From Neptuniibacter pectenicola (GTDB lineage Bacteria; Pseudomonadota; Gammaproteobacteria; Pseudomonadales; Balneatricaceae), in assembly GCF_001597735.1 (NCBI RefSeq), contig NZ_LUTS01000001.1:248001-312000 (forward strand): 64,000 nt of DNA, given 5' to 3'. This document shows positions 1 to 8,322 of this stretch, one piece after another; within the stretch, counting starts at the first letter, position 1, and each line of letters starts with the position of its first letter. A program made the translations under genes and the position numbers. Under the pieces are notes generated by a model. That model was not told where the DNA came from, did no database searches, and saw only the letters and a program-made list of their open reading frames with translations.

Positions 1-71
1 ATATCACTCACAATATTAGCCTTTAATTCAAATCGAGATATTAAGGCTGACAGACGATCCGGCTTACTCAT
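1..71 (-). CDS. AraC-family regulator, N-terminal fragment
   Basis: The minus strand opens with ATG at 71-69 and stays open to the window edge (23 codons, beginning MSKPDRLSALISRFELKA). This resembles the N-terminal cupin part of AraC regulators of the 'AraC_6/cupin_6' type, which often begin with an RLSALLSRF-like helix. Only the start is visible, so the DNA-binding domain lies outside. It diverges from the DsbA-like gene at 238, with about 165 bp between, which is a common arrangement for a regulator and its target. The family call rests on a short match and is tentative. Confidence 0.5.
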   Translation of the reverse strand, partial: MSKPDRLSALISRFELKANIVSD

Positions 72-237
72 TAAACCCCTTATGCACACTGAACATCTAA
101 GTAATACCGGACTATAAGTCATATAAAAGAGACTTTTCAAGATATTTTATCCACTATCATCTAAGTCTATTCACAGCACAACCGTTGATCGATGGGTATA
201 TGACTCACGACTAAACTTAACCTTAGGAATGTTCAGT

Positions 238-825
238 ATGGAAATCGACTACTACTTCACGAGCCTTTCACCTTTTACCTACCTTGGCCATCAACGCTTT
301 TTACAGATCGCCAAAAAAGCCAACGCAAAGGTACATTTCAAACCGGTAAAACTAGGTGAAGTTTTTGCTGAGTCCGGCGCCACACCCTTACCCCAACGCC
401 CAAAAAGCAGGTTGGATTACCGCTTAATTGAACTGGGACGCTGGGCGAAGAAACGCGGCCTGCCGATCAACAAGCAACCAAGCTTTTTCCCAACCAGCCC
501 CGTTTTAGCTGACAAGTGCGTTATTGCGCTTCAAGCCTCAGGGGTAGAAGCCGGAGCAGTCATTGGCCAGATCTTAGCAGCCTGCTGGGAACACGAAAAA
601 GACATCGCCGCTGAAAGCACCCTCAAAGAGATCCTCAATGCACACAACATTGATGCGGATGCACTACTCGCAAGCGCACAATCCCCAGCCATTGAAGAGA
701 TCTACACCAACAACACCCAAGACGCCATTAAAGCCGGCGTACTCGGCGCCCCTGCTTATGTATATGATGGCGAACAGTTCTGGGGACAAGACCGGTTAGA
801 ACTACTTGAAGAAACGTTGGGGTAA
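238..825 (+). CDS. 2-hydroxychromene-2-carboxylate isomerase / DsbA-like thioredoxin-fold protein
   Basis: The 195-residue protein begins MEIDYYFTSLSPFTYLG and matches the kappa-class GST/HCCA-isomerase branch of the DsbA fold. That family has a Ser in place of the active-site Cys (here in SLSPFTYLG) and uses glutathione in cis-trans isomerisation of aromatic ring-cleavage intermediates. The C-terminal stretch GVLGAPAYVYDGEQFWGQDRL is the usual cis-Pro and FWGQDRL ending of the family. I chose ATG 238 rather than ATG 229, because AGGA lies about 8 nt before 238 but directly abuts 229. No aromatic catabolic genes surround it, so the substrate is unknown. It is probably cytoplasmic. Confidence 0.8.
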   Translation: MEIDYYFTSLSPFTYLGHQRFLQIAKKANAKVHFKPVKLGEVFAESGATPLPQRPKSRLDYRLIELGRWAKKRGLPINKQPSFFPTSPVLADKCVIALQASGVEAGAVIGQILAACWEHEKDIAAESTLKEILNAHNIDADALLASAQSPAIEEIYTNNTQDAIKAGVLGAPAYVYDGEQFWGQDRLELLEETLG

Positions 826-928
826 GCGCTAAGGTACGGCGGGACATGGGGGAGACATAATGCCTCCCTATTGTTTTCGATGTGAATGCTTGTTAGAACA
901 TTATAAAATTTAGCGTTAGGAACCATAA

Positions 929-1492
929 ATGGAATTATCAGAAGCAAGGGAACAGCTTGAATTCGCGAAAGATTATTATGAGGAGCTATCGAATGCCCAA
1001 GACCATAAAGCTTTCAGAAAATGCTGGCAAGCCTTCAGAACTTGCATAGCTGCTGCATGCAACGTATCAAGACAACAAGTTACCAGCATCGGAGGGAAAC
1101 ACAGCCACCACCATCAAGCCTTTAATAAGGTGAAACAAATACCTGAGATTGATTATACCCTAAAGGCTAGAGATGCAGCCTTCCATAAAGTAACTCAAAC
1201 CTCAGAGCTAATACCCGGAAGTATTCAGTTCAGGCAACCGGACAAATCAGAACTTCCCCAAGCAATTCGTAGAGAAGGAAAATCAGTTCATTACAGTGCC
1301 GGGTTACTCTTAAAGATAAGGATCGAACACCCCCAAGTTAAACTAAGCAGCATCACCAGCAGATCTATCACATACGATGTACCTTTGAACTCTAACGGAA
1401 CTGAACATTCAGCTACGACATTAGGGAAAGTGGTTATTGAAAACATAGAAGCTGCAATCTGCACAACGGAAGAACCTTTAAGGGACAAGTGA
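929..1492 (+). CDS. hypothetical protein, 187 aa
   Basis: I do not recognise this protein. It starts MELSEAREQLEFAKDYYEEL, has an alpha-helical N-terminal half with a His run (GGKHSHHHQAF, about residues 56-66), and a more beta-like C-terminal half. There is no signal peptide and no membrane segment. AGGAA lies about 6-8 nt before the ATG, which supports translation. The gene stands alone between the DsbA-like gene and a duplicated tRNA-Ser end, a position typical of accessory genes. The helical N-terminus recalls HEPN-like or abortive-infection-type small proteins, but no diagnostic motif is visible and I do not assign one. Confidence 0.55.
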   Translation: MELSEAREQLEFAKDYYEELSNAQDHKAFRKCWQAFRTCIAAACNVSRQQVTSIGGKHSHHHQAFNKVKQIPEIDYTLKARDAAFHKVTQTSELIPGSIQFRQPDKSELPQAIRREGKSVHYSAGLLLKIRIEHPQVKLSSITSRSITYDVPLNSNGTEHSATTLGKVVIENIEAAICTTEEPLRDK

Positions 1493-1572
1493 GGTTTTTA
1501 CTAGTCGAAAAGGTGTCAACATTTAGCCAGAACCATTACTATAACTTATTGATTAATAGGTATTTTATGATA

Positions 1573-1592
1573 ATGGCGGTCAGGGAGGGATT
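1573..1592. repeat. duplicate of the tRNA-Ser 3' end
   Basis: These 20 bases are identical to 1737-1756, the 3' end of tRNA-Ser including the encoded CCA and part of the T arm. The copies are 164 bp apart in direct orientation. After base 1592 the sequence departs from the tRNA. Partial 3'-end duplications are the usual scar of integrases that recombine into tRNA genes, or of tRNA-gene decay. Confidence 0.7.
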
Positions 1593-1694
1593 ATTTTACC
1601 CCTATGGGGCCGTGGTCGCAGGCTCCCACGTTGTCTCGCTTCGCTCGGCTCAACCCCTCTTCTCGGGTTCTCATCCCTCTGAATCGCAGACACA

Positions 1695-1724
1695 AAAAAG
1701 CCCTGCGGTTAAGCAAGGCTTTTT
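1695..1724 (-). terminator. terminator of tRNA-Ser
   Basis: AAAAAGCC pairs with GGCTTTTT, with a secondary TGC/GCA stem inside, and a T-run follows on the minus strand. It lies just beyond the 3' end of tRNA-Ser. The A/T-symmetric stem could act in both directions. Confidence 0.75.
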
Positions 1725-1737
1725 CGTTTTAAATAGA

Positions 1738-1825
1738 TGGCGGTCAGGGAGGGATTCGAACCCTCGATACCTTGCGGTATACACGCTTTCCAGGCGTGCT
1801 CCTTCGGCCACTCGGACACCTGACC
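1738..1825 (-). tRNA. tRNA-Ser (anticodon GGA)
   Basis: The minus strand begins GGTCAGG and ends CCTGACC-G-CCA, giving a full 7-bp acceptor stem with CCA encoded. It has the long variable arm of a class II tRNA (TATACCGCAAGGTAT), the T loop GGTTCGAATCC, and an anticodon loop CTGGAAA that reads GGA, decoding UCC/UCU. Its length of 88 nt fits tRNA-Ser. Its 3' 20 bases recur at 1573-1592. Between the tRNA and ftsZ (1826-2141) I see no gene, only the ftsZ terminator. Confidence 0.97.
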
Positions 1826-2076
1826 ATCCTGCATTAAGTGCGGCATAAAGCTGCTCATCAACGCGGCGCGAATTGTAACATAGACCACCCTATCCGCAAG
1901 GCATTTAACGGAAAAAATAGGAGATCATTCGATCTTAAGGGATTTGTAACAAAATAAACGGATAGGACAGGGACAAGAAAAGAGAAAGCGATCAATTAAT
2001 ACCCAACACAACACGCCTATTTACTAAGATGGCAGAGCGGGTTCGATAAAAGAGAATGGAGAGCTAACCGGACAAG

Positions 2077-2102
2077 AAAAAAAGCCCAGCTTAAAGCTGG
2101 GC
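2077..2102 (-). terminator. ftsZ terminator
   Basis: The stem GCCCAGC/GCTGGGC is followed on the minus strand by seven T residues. It lies about 40 bp beyond the ftsZ stop, a standard Rho-independent terminator. Confidence 0.85.
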
Positions 2103-2141
2103 CAAAGTAATACCTGGAAGGTATAAAACTATCAAGCAGAC

Positions 2142-3365
2142 TTAGTCGGCTTGACGACGCAAGAATGCTGGAATGTCTAAGAACTCCATATCATCCGTGC
2201 CTGTTCTTTGTAGCGCAGGTTGTTCCTGCTCAATCTCTCTGTGTATTTCAATCGGTTCAGCTTTCTGTCGTGGCGCACTATCTTTACGCCCAGTACGCAT
2301 AACCGCGGGCAGTTCTAGCTGATCAAAGTCTGAGGCTGCGCCTGCGGCGGTTGCCACAGCGGAAGCACGACCAGACCCTGTATTAACCACTTCAACATGC
2401 TGCTGCCCTGCACGGCCTAGGCCTGTTGCAACAACAGTAACGGTAAGTTCATCCGTAAGTTCTGGATCAATAACCGTACCCACAACAATAGTGGCGTTCT
2501 CAGAAGCGTACTCTTCAACAATGTTACCCACTTCTGAGAACTCGCCCAAACTTAGATCAAGACCCGCGGTGATATTAACCAAAATACCACTCGCCCCCTT
2601 CAGATCAACATCTTCAAGCAAAGGACTTTTGATCGCAGCTTCAGTCGCTTCTATTGCACGGTCTTCGCCACGGCCACTACCACTACCCATCATCGCCATG
2701 CCCATTTCGGACATAACGGTACGGACATCTGCAAAGTCGACGTTGATCATGCCTGGACGGATGATCAGATCAGCAATGCCTTGTACTGCACCTTTCAATA
2801 CGTCATTACAGGTATTGAATGCATTAATCAGGCTGGTATTTTTACCCAGTACTGGAAGTAATTTTTCATTTGGAATAATGATAAGGGAATCTACATTCTC
2901 TTTAAGCTCATTGATCCCTTCGTCTGCAATTTTAAGACGCTTACGGCCTTCAAAAGAGAACGGTTTTGTAACAACAGCAACCGTTAGGATACCCATCTCT
3001 TTTGCCACTTCGGCAATAATCGGTGCAGCACCTGTACCGGTGCCTCCACCCATACCCGCTGTGATAAAGACCATGTCGGCGCCTTCAAGCATTTCGGCAA
3101 TACGCTCACGGTCTTCGATCGCCGCGTGGCGACCCACTTCAGGGTTTGCACCTGCGCCCAAACCTTTGGTTAACTCACCGCCGATTTGAATCACTGTTTT
3201 TGAGTGCATGTTGTCTAAGGCTTGCGCATCCGTGTTCGCACAGATGAACTCTACACCATCCACTTCAGAATTAACCATGTGCTGTACAGCGTTACCACCG
3301 CCACCACCAATACCAATAACTTTAATTACGGCGCTTTGAGGGATATTATCCGCTAACTCAAACAT
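2142..3365 (-). CDS. ftsZ: cell division protein FtsZ
   Basis: A tubulin-like GTPase of 407 residues that polymerises into the Z ring at midcell. The tubulin signature GGGTGTGAAP is at residues 106-115, and the N-terminal nucleotide loop IGIGGGGGNAV is at about 17-27. A variable linker follows (about 320-395), then the conserved C-terminal peptide DIPAFLRRQAD, which binds FtsA and ZipA. Length and ends are normal, so it looks fully functional. AAGGAG precedes ATG 3365. It follows ftsA by 78 bp and ends at its own terminator. lpxC, the usual downstream neighbour, is absent; a tRNA-Ser comes next. Confidence 0.98.
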   Translation of the reverse strand: MFELADNIPQSAVIKVIGIGGGGGNAVQHMVNSEVDGVEFICANTDAQALDNMHSKTVIQIGGELTKGLGAGANPEVGRHAAIEDRERIAEMLEGADMVFITAGMGGGTGTGAAPIIAEVAKEMGILTVAVVTKPFSFEGRKRLKIADEGINELKENVDSLIIIPNEKLLPVLGKNTSLINAFNTCNDVLKGAVQGIADLIIRPGMINVDFADVRTVMSEMGMAMMGSGSGRGEDRAIEATEAAIKSPLLEDVDLKGASGILVNITAGLDLSLGEFSEVGNIVEEYASENATIVVGTVIDPELTDELTVTVVATGLGRAGQQHVEVVNTGSGRASAVATAAGAASDFDQLELPAVMRTGRKDSAPRQKAEPIEIHREIEQEQPALQRTGTDDMEFLDIPAFLRRQAD

Positions 3366-3443
3366 ACCGATCTCCTTCCAGTTTTACGCTTATTCTAATT
3401 AGTAGCGCTTATTTAATGATTAGTCCGTTTAATAAACAGGGCT

Positions 3444-4682
3444 TCAAAAATTACCTTGGAACCATGTCTTCATTTTATTCAGCATACTTGCTTGACGCTC
3501 AATCACATCAACTTCAACCACTTGAGCGGGTTCACCGCCTTGATCATCATGGGCGTACTGCAGTAATCCCATGCTGGTTGCATAGACGGGATTACCTAAA
3601 ATATCATCCATTCCCCGCGTACCTTGCGGCAAGGCTAAGCGAACAGGCATATGGAACACCTCTTCTGCTAGCTCAACAGCCCCTTCCATTTTGGAAGTAC
3701 CACCGGTGAGAACAATACCTGCGGCGACAAGCTCTTCGAACCCACTACGTCTGAGCTCGGTTTGAATCATATTAAAGAGCTCTTCGTAACGCGGCTCGAC
3801 CACCTCTGCCAATGACTGGCGAGATAGGGTTCGTGCCGGACGATCACCTACACCGGGGACATTAACCATCTCATCTGGCGCGGCTAACTGAGCCAGTGCA
3901 CAAGCATATTTAATTTTTATATCTTCGGCATGCTGCATAGGCGTTCGTAACGCCATGGCAATATCATTAGTGACTTGGTCCCCTGCAATAGGGATAACAG
4001 CCGTATGGCGTATAGAACCACCGGTGAAAATGGCAATATCAGAGGTTCCCCCACCAATATCGACCATGCAGACACCTAACTCTTTTTCATCTTCCGTTAA
4101 TACGGAATAGCTAGAAGCCAACTGCTCTAAAACAATGTTATCCACATCAAGGCCACAACGGCGCACGCATTTCTCAATATTTTGTGCGGCATTAACAGAC
4201 CCTGTAACCAGATGCACTTTGGCTTCTAAACGAACGCCTGACATGCCTAATGGCTCACGGATGCCTTCGGAGCTATCAATTTCATACTCTTGCGGCAAAA
4301 TATGCAGAATTTTCTGATCCGCAGGGATGGCTACTGCTCGTGCGGCATCAATTACCCGCTCTAGATCAAATTCTGTTACTTCGCCCTCTCTCACCGCAAC
4401 GATGCCATGGGAGTTCAAACTACTGATATGACTGCCTGCAATCCCAACCGCAACGGAATGGATTTTACAACCGGCCATCAATTCGGCTTCTTCAACCGCA
4501 CGCTGAATAGAGCTCACCGTGGACTCGATATTGACCACCACCCCTTTTTTTAGACCTCTAGAGGGATGGGATCCGATTCCAACAATATCAATTGTATTGT
4601 CGACATTAACTTCACCCACCAAACAAACCACTTTGGAGGTACCAATATCGAGTGCAACAATCATATTTGAGTTAGCTACCAT
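3444..4682 (-). CDS. ftsA: cell division protein FtsA
   Basis: An actin-like ATPase that tethers FtsZ to the inner membrane. The start MVANSNMIVALDIGTSKVV carries the actin-type phosphate-1 loop. VDIGGGTSDIAIF is the phosphate-2 loop, VLTGGTSKMEG the adenosine loop, and the C-terminal helix MLNKMKTWFQGNF is the amphipathic membrane anchor. I chose ATG 4682 (412 aa) because a longer GTG start at 4724 adds 14 residues foreign to the family and has no ribosome site. Neither start has a strong Shine-Dalgarno. ftsQ, which normally overlaps ftsA, is absent; instead there is a 660-bp AT-rich gap with tandem repeats. Confidence 0.95.
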   Translation of the reverse strand: MVANSNMIVALDIGTSKVVCLVGEVNVDNTIDIVGIGSHPSRGLKKGVVVNIESTVSSIQRAVEEAELMAGCKIHSVAVGIAGSHISSLNSHGIVAVREGEVTEFDLERVIDAARAVAIPADQKILHILPQEYEIDSSEGIREPLGMSGVRLEAKVHLVTGSVNAAQNIEKCVRRCGLDVDNIVLEQLASSYSVLTEDEKELGVCMVDIGGGTSDIAIFTGGSIRHTAVIPIAGDQVTNDIAMALRTPMQHAEDIKIKYACALAQLAAPDEMVNVPGVGDRPARTLSRQSLAEVVEPRYEELFNMIQTELRRSGFEELVAAGIVLTGGTSKMEGAVELAEEVFHMPVRLALPQGTRGMDDILGNPVYATSMGLLQYAHDDQGGEPAQVVEVDVIERQASMLNKMKTWFQGNF

Positions 4683-4960
4683 ATTCACACGCCGTACATT
4701 AATTATAGGCTGCCTTATTTTCACTTATTACTATTAATAAACCAACCTATTTTCGATGAATTTTTTTATATTTTGACGCTTTATTTTATATCGATAAAAC
4801 GAGGCAATAAATTCACTCTATTTTACTTATCGGCCAAACAAAAATATATTTTAGGAAAAAAGTTCAAATATTTCAAAACACTAGCTCTGACTAAATAGAA
4901 AAACCAAGATTGTATAATAAATATACACTTCCTATTCAACAGGTTAAAAATATATTAAAA

Positions 4961-5118
4961 ATCAAAATTTAATATTGAGGTTTTAGCAACAAATCAAAAA
5001 TCAATTTTGAATAATCTCGCATCAATCAAAACTTAATATTGATTATTCAAGCAAATATCAAAAATTAATATTGAATATTCATGCAAATATCAAAATTAGG
5101 TTTTGATTATTTTTAAAA
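4961..5118. repeat. five 32-bp tandem repeats upstream of ftsA
   Basis: Units begin at 4961, 4993, 5025, 5057 and 5089, an exact 32-bp period. Each begins ATCAAAA and most contain a TTAATATTGA-like half, giving an imperfect dyad of the form TCAA...TTGA. The units differ at several positions but keep length. A 32-bp period is close to three helical turns, so the A/T tracts are phased and the DNA is probably curved. The gap 4740-5343 holds no gene; the rest is AT-rich sequence with no recognised element. Confidence 0.85.
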
Positions 5119-5343
5119 CAATAATATTCGAGCCAAATTAAATGAATATGCCTGTTTTTAACTATGAATCCGCTTCAGCTTGGCCCAGTTTAAGCAATTA
5201 TTTAAAAAATAATCTGTCGCCATAACCCGCAACAGCACTGCGATACAGGCCGCACGCAGGCATAGTCAACTCTAGACTCAGCAGTCAAACCTGTCGGGAA
5301 TAGCACCGAAATAGGCGGCGCTGTTGTTTAGTTAAGCAAGGTG

Positions 5344-5979
5344 CTATCGAGGGTAGTGGTAACCTGTATCCATCGTTCGCCACTCTTTCAGCTCTGGTGT
5401 GCGGTCAAGGTAGCTCCTGATCGAACATGCACCATCAGCGAGGAAAGAGGTATCCAAAAAGTTGTTGAGCACATCCGGACCAAGCCCTTCAGCGGCTTGT
5501 AAACAGAATGCAAGGTAACGGGGAAAAGGGTAAATATCATCGCGCCATAACAGGCCATCGTAGTATTGCCCTACGCGGGTATGATAATCCTGTTCCGATT
5601 GGCACTTATGCTGACGATATTCAAGGTCCGTGCTGGTTGTGCACATCAAACCGCGTGCACCGCCCTCAATAGAGTGTCGCGTTTCCACCTCGACCCAATT
5701 AAACCGATGCTCCCGCTCATAAAGGGCGAGGTACTCTTCATCGCTGCACTCAAATTGGGAACAGATGATCGTGGCGTGCTCGGCTTTACGCGTTGAGCAA
5801 GACGCGATCTGTCGAGTGCTGGGATCAGCCTTATGACGACTAAAAAAGACAACCCCCACCTTATTAAAAATGCGGATATAGCCCGGCACTTCAACAATCC
5901 GGAAATGGGTTAACCCCGGCACCGTCTCCCGTGCAGAACGTTCGCACAGAAGGGAGCCATAACCCACTACTGATTTCAT
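5344..5979 (-). CDS. gamma-glutamylcyclotransferase-like (AIG2/GGCT fold) protein
   Basis: The 211-residue protein opens MKSVVGYGSLLCERSARET; the YGSL loop near the N-terminus is the substrate-binding hallmark of the GGCT/AIG2 fold. These cytoplasmic enzymes cyclise gamma-glutamyl groups to 5-oxoproline, or act on related amines. A candidate catalytic Glu lies in the ALYEREHRFNWVEVE stretch. The body is diverged from characterised ChaC or GGCT proteins, so only the fold is assigned. Its ATG overlaps the rmuC stop by 4 nt (ATGA), indicating translational coupling. Confidence 0.65.
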   Translation of the reverse strand: MKSVVGYGSLLCERSARETVPGLTHFRIVEVPGYIRIFNKVGVVFFSRHKADPSTRQIASCSTRKAEHATIICSQFECSDEEYLALYEREHRFNWVEVETRHSIEGGARGLMCTTSTDLEYRQHKCQSEQDYHTRVGQYYDGLLWRDDIYPFPRYLAFCLQAAEGLGPDVLNNFLDTSFLADGACSIRSYLDRTPELKEWRTMDTGYHYPR

Positions 5980-7433
5980 GGCTGATCAGTATCGGAAGCA
6001 CGTTCCAACAGGTCGGCACTCAGTTTTTTCTTACCTTCAGCACCGAGCTTTTTCAGCATGGCCACTTGATTAACCAAGTTACCGCGACCGCTGCTTAACC
6101 GCTTATGGGCGGTATCAAACGCTTGCTGGGTTTTGTGTAGGTTACGACCAATTTCATCTATCGACTCGACAAAGCCAACAAATTTATCATGTAGGTCGCC
6201 CCCCCGCTGTGCGATCTCTTTCGCATTTTGGTTTTGATGCTCATAACGCCAAATATTGTGGATTGTGCGTAACGTCACCATAAGGGTGGATGGGCTCACC
6301 AGCATAATATTTCGATCGAAGGCTTCTTTAAACAGATTGGGCTCTTTCTCTAAGGCCAATAAAAATGCCCCTTCGATTGGGATAAACAGGAGAACAAAAT
6401 CAAGAGAGCGCACCCCCTCTAGGGATTGGTACGCTTTATCACTTAACCCTTTAATATGGCCGCGCATCGAGAGCAGGTGCTCCCGTAAGAACCGCTGCTT
6501 CGCGTCGTTCTCTTCAGATGAGCAGTACTGCTCGTACGCGCGTAACGACACTTTAGAATCGACAATAACATCTTTGCCATCCGGCAGATGAATAATGGCA
6601 TCAGGTTGATAACGTTTCCCCTCTTGCGAGGCATTAACCTGTAACTCAAATTCACTGCCTTTACGTAAGCCAGACTCTTCAAGCGCACGTTCAAGTACGA
6701 CTTCACCCCAATTACCTTGGGTTTTATTCTCACCTTTTAAGGCGTTGGTGAGGTTAATCGCATCCTCACTCATCTGTTGATTCAGCTGTTTTAACTGGCT
6801 TATTTGCGTATAAAGCGCCTGTCGATCTTTTGTTTCTTTGTCATATACATCTTCCACACGCCGTTTAAAGTCCCCTAGCTGTTCACGCAAAGGCGTTAAC
6901 AGGTGGCCTAAATTTTCTTTACTCGTCTCAGAAAAGCGCTGGGCTTTCTCATCAAAAATACGGTTAGCAAGGTTTTGAAACTCTTGCTTTAGCTGCTCAC
7001 GCGCTTTTTCTAGTGTCGCTAGCTTCTCAACTTGCGCCTCTCTTTCGGCGTCTAAGCGCGTTTCCAGTTCGGCTACCACTTCACTACGATCGGCCAACTG
7101 AAACGCCGTTTGTTCCAATTTTCGCTCTAACGCGTGCTTTTCAGCTAAAGTATTTTCTAGCAAAGGCTCAATATAACTTAGGCGTTCATCCAAACGCGCG
7201 CGCTGCATATCTAATTGATGCTGGCGCTCATTGAGCTGAGTACAGTCTTGACGTGACGTATCTAGCGCAACCTGACACTGCAACAAGGTTTGCTCTAACT
7301 GATCACAACGCTCACGCGATTGGCGCTGCTGGGCAGAAAACATGAGTTTTGCTAGCGCAAATGCCACACCTAATCCAACCACACAACCCAGTAATAGGCT
7401 TTCTAAATCAAGCGACGTAAGCGTTGGCATCAT
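5976..7433 (-). CDS. rmuC: DNA recombination protein RmuC
   Basis: A 485-residue RmuC-family protein. It has one N-terminal membrane helix (about residues 8-30), then a long coiled coil (about 35-215), then the PD-(D/E)XK-like RmuC domain seen in QGNWGEVVLERALEESGL and in DAIIHLPDGKDVIVDSKVSL. In E. coli RmuC limits inversions at short inverted repeats; the biochemical activity is presumed nuclease. Here the gene sits 4 bp after a small membrane protein and overlaps the GGCT-like gene, forming a three-gene minus-strand operon. Confidence 0.93.
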   Translation of the reverse strand: MMPTLTSLDLESLLLGCVVGLGVAFALAKLMFSAQQRQSRERCDQLEQTLLQCQVALDTSRQDCTQLNERQHQLDMQRARLDERLSYIEPLLENTLAEKHALERKLEQTAFQLADRSEVVAELETRLDAEREAQVEKLATLEKAREQLKQEFQNLANRIFDEKAQRFSETSKENLGHLLTPLREQLGDFKRRVEDVYDKETKDRQALYTQISQLKQLNQQMSEDAINLTNALKGENKTQGNWGEVVLERALEESGLRKGSEFELQVNASQEGKRYQPDAIIHLPDGKDVIVDSKVSLRAYEQYCSSEENDAKQRFLREHLLSMRGHIKGLSDKAYQSLEGVRSLDFVLLFIPIEGAFLLALEKEPNLFKEAFDRNIMLVSPSTLMVTLRTIHNIWRYEHQNQNAKEIAQRGGDLHDKFVGFVESIDEIGRNLHKTQQAFDTAHKRLSSGRGNLVNQVAMLKKLGAEGKKKLSADLLERASDTDQP

Positions 7434-7437
7434 TCAG

Positions 7438-7797
7438 TTACCAATAGAGATATAAGATAGGAATAGAAAGAACCACTAAAGGCGACATCAGCATCAATGC
7501 TTTAAATTCACCCAATACCTGTTGAATAACAATAACATGCACAACCGGGAAGGAAATAAAGACGCAAAGTAAGGCAATCCACCACTCTAAATTAACAAAT
7601 CCATACGCCGCAGAGAAAACCAGTGTCAGTGCTGCAATATTGCCAAGCATCACGATAGCCACCATACCATTACGTGTACGGGCTAACGCTGGCTTGTCCT
7701 CTTCAGATAATTTATTAATCGCCCCTGCGCTTAAGGCAGCGGACATAGATACAACACCAGTCAGCAAGAAAATAATTAACGGATCAATAATAGGCAC
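7438..7797 (-). CDS. small four-helix membrane protein, function unknown
   Basis: 119 residues with about four hydrophobic segments (about 6-25, 47-68, 70-92 and 98-118) and a polar NKLSEEDKPALARTRNG loop between the first and second. It has no recognised family motif. It is the first gene of the rmuC operon (4-bp gap to rmuC). A role with RmuC at the membrane is possible but only inferred from position. Confidence 0.65.
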   Translation of the reverse strand: MPIIDPLIIFLLTGVVSMSAALSAGAINKLSEEDKPALARTRNGMVAIVMLGNIAALTLVFSAAYGFVNLEWWIALLCVFISFPVVHVIVIQQVLGEFKALMLMSPLVVLSIPILYLYW

Positions 7798-7974
7798 GCC
7801 TGTACTCCAGTAAAAGTAATAAATCAGATCCCATTGTAAGGCTTTTACTTATAGCTGTTAACTGACTGTTTGCATGGATACAGAAGCACAGCAAAAATAT
7901 GTAGACCAATCACACCTTCTGCCACATCACGTTCTATAATTCACTGCATCACTTTATCGCCAACAGGAACCTGA

Positions 7975-8307
7975 ATGCTAAAACCCACGCCACTTTTATG
8001 GCTTATGCTCTTGCTTTCACTGCCAACCTATTCTGAACCTCTGCCAAGCTATCGCGTTATTGATAGCAGCTATACGGTTTGCCAAACCTTAGGTCAATAC
8101 AAACAACTGTTACGTTGGTCTTTGTACGGTGTAGGCACTATCCCAGAACAAGGCTGTTTTCCTGCACCCGCGAATGCAAAAGCCATTATCAAGCAGTGCC
8201 CAGAAAGTGATATTATTATCTGCGAATTTGAACTGACCCCAGAGGATGGCAGCCCTGTGCTGAATGTTTGGGCCAGTAAAGTGATATTAAAGGCTGATAA
8301 GCCCTAG
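7975..8307 (+). CDS. small exported protein, function unknown
   Basis: 110 residues with a signal peptide (about 1-20, hydrophobic LLWLMLLLSLPTYSEP). Four cysteines in the mature part (VCQTL, QGCFP, KQCPES, IICEF) suggest disulfides in the periplasm. AGGAACCTGA precedes the ATG. I do not recognise a family. It lies 15 bp upstream of the O-methyltransferase and may be co-transcribed with it. Confidence 0.6.
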   Translation: MLKPTPLLWLMLLLSLPTYSEPLPSYRVIDSSYTVCQTLGQYKQLLRWSLYGVGTIPEQGCFPAPANAKAIIKQCPESDIIICEFELTPEDGSPVLNVWASKVILKADKP

Positions 8308-8322
8308 ACAGAGAACAGATAC

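Noticed and set aside
229-237. ATG 229 as start of the DsbA-like gene
   Set aside because: AGGA abuts this codon directly, while ATG 238 has correct spacing and matches family starts.
2491-3189. A 232-codon plus-strand open frame
   Set aside because: It lies entirely antisense to ftsZ, has low-complexity Ser/Pro composition and no ribosome site.
4682-4724. GTG start of ftsA at 4724
   Set aside because: It adds 14 residues foreign to FtsA and has no Shine-Dalgarno. The ATG at 4682 gives the standard N-terminus.
4961-5118. 32-bp repeats as a CRISPR array
   Set aside because: Units are contiguous without unique spacers, diverge from each other and have no cas genes nearby.
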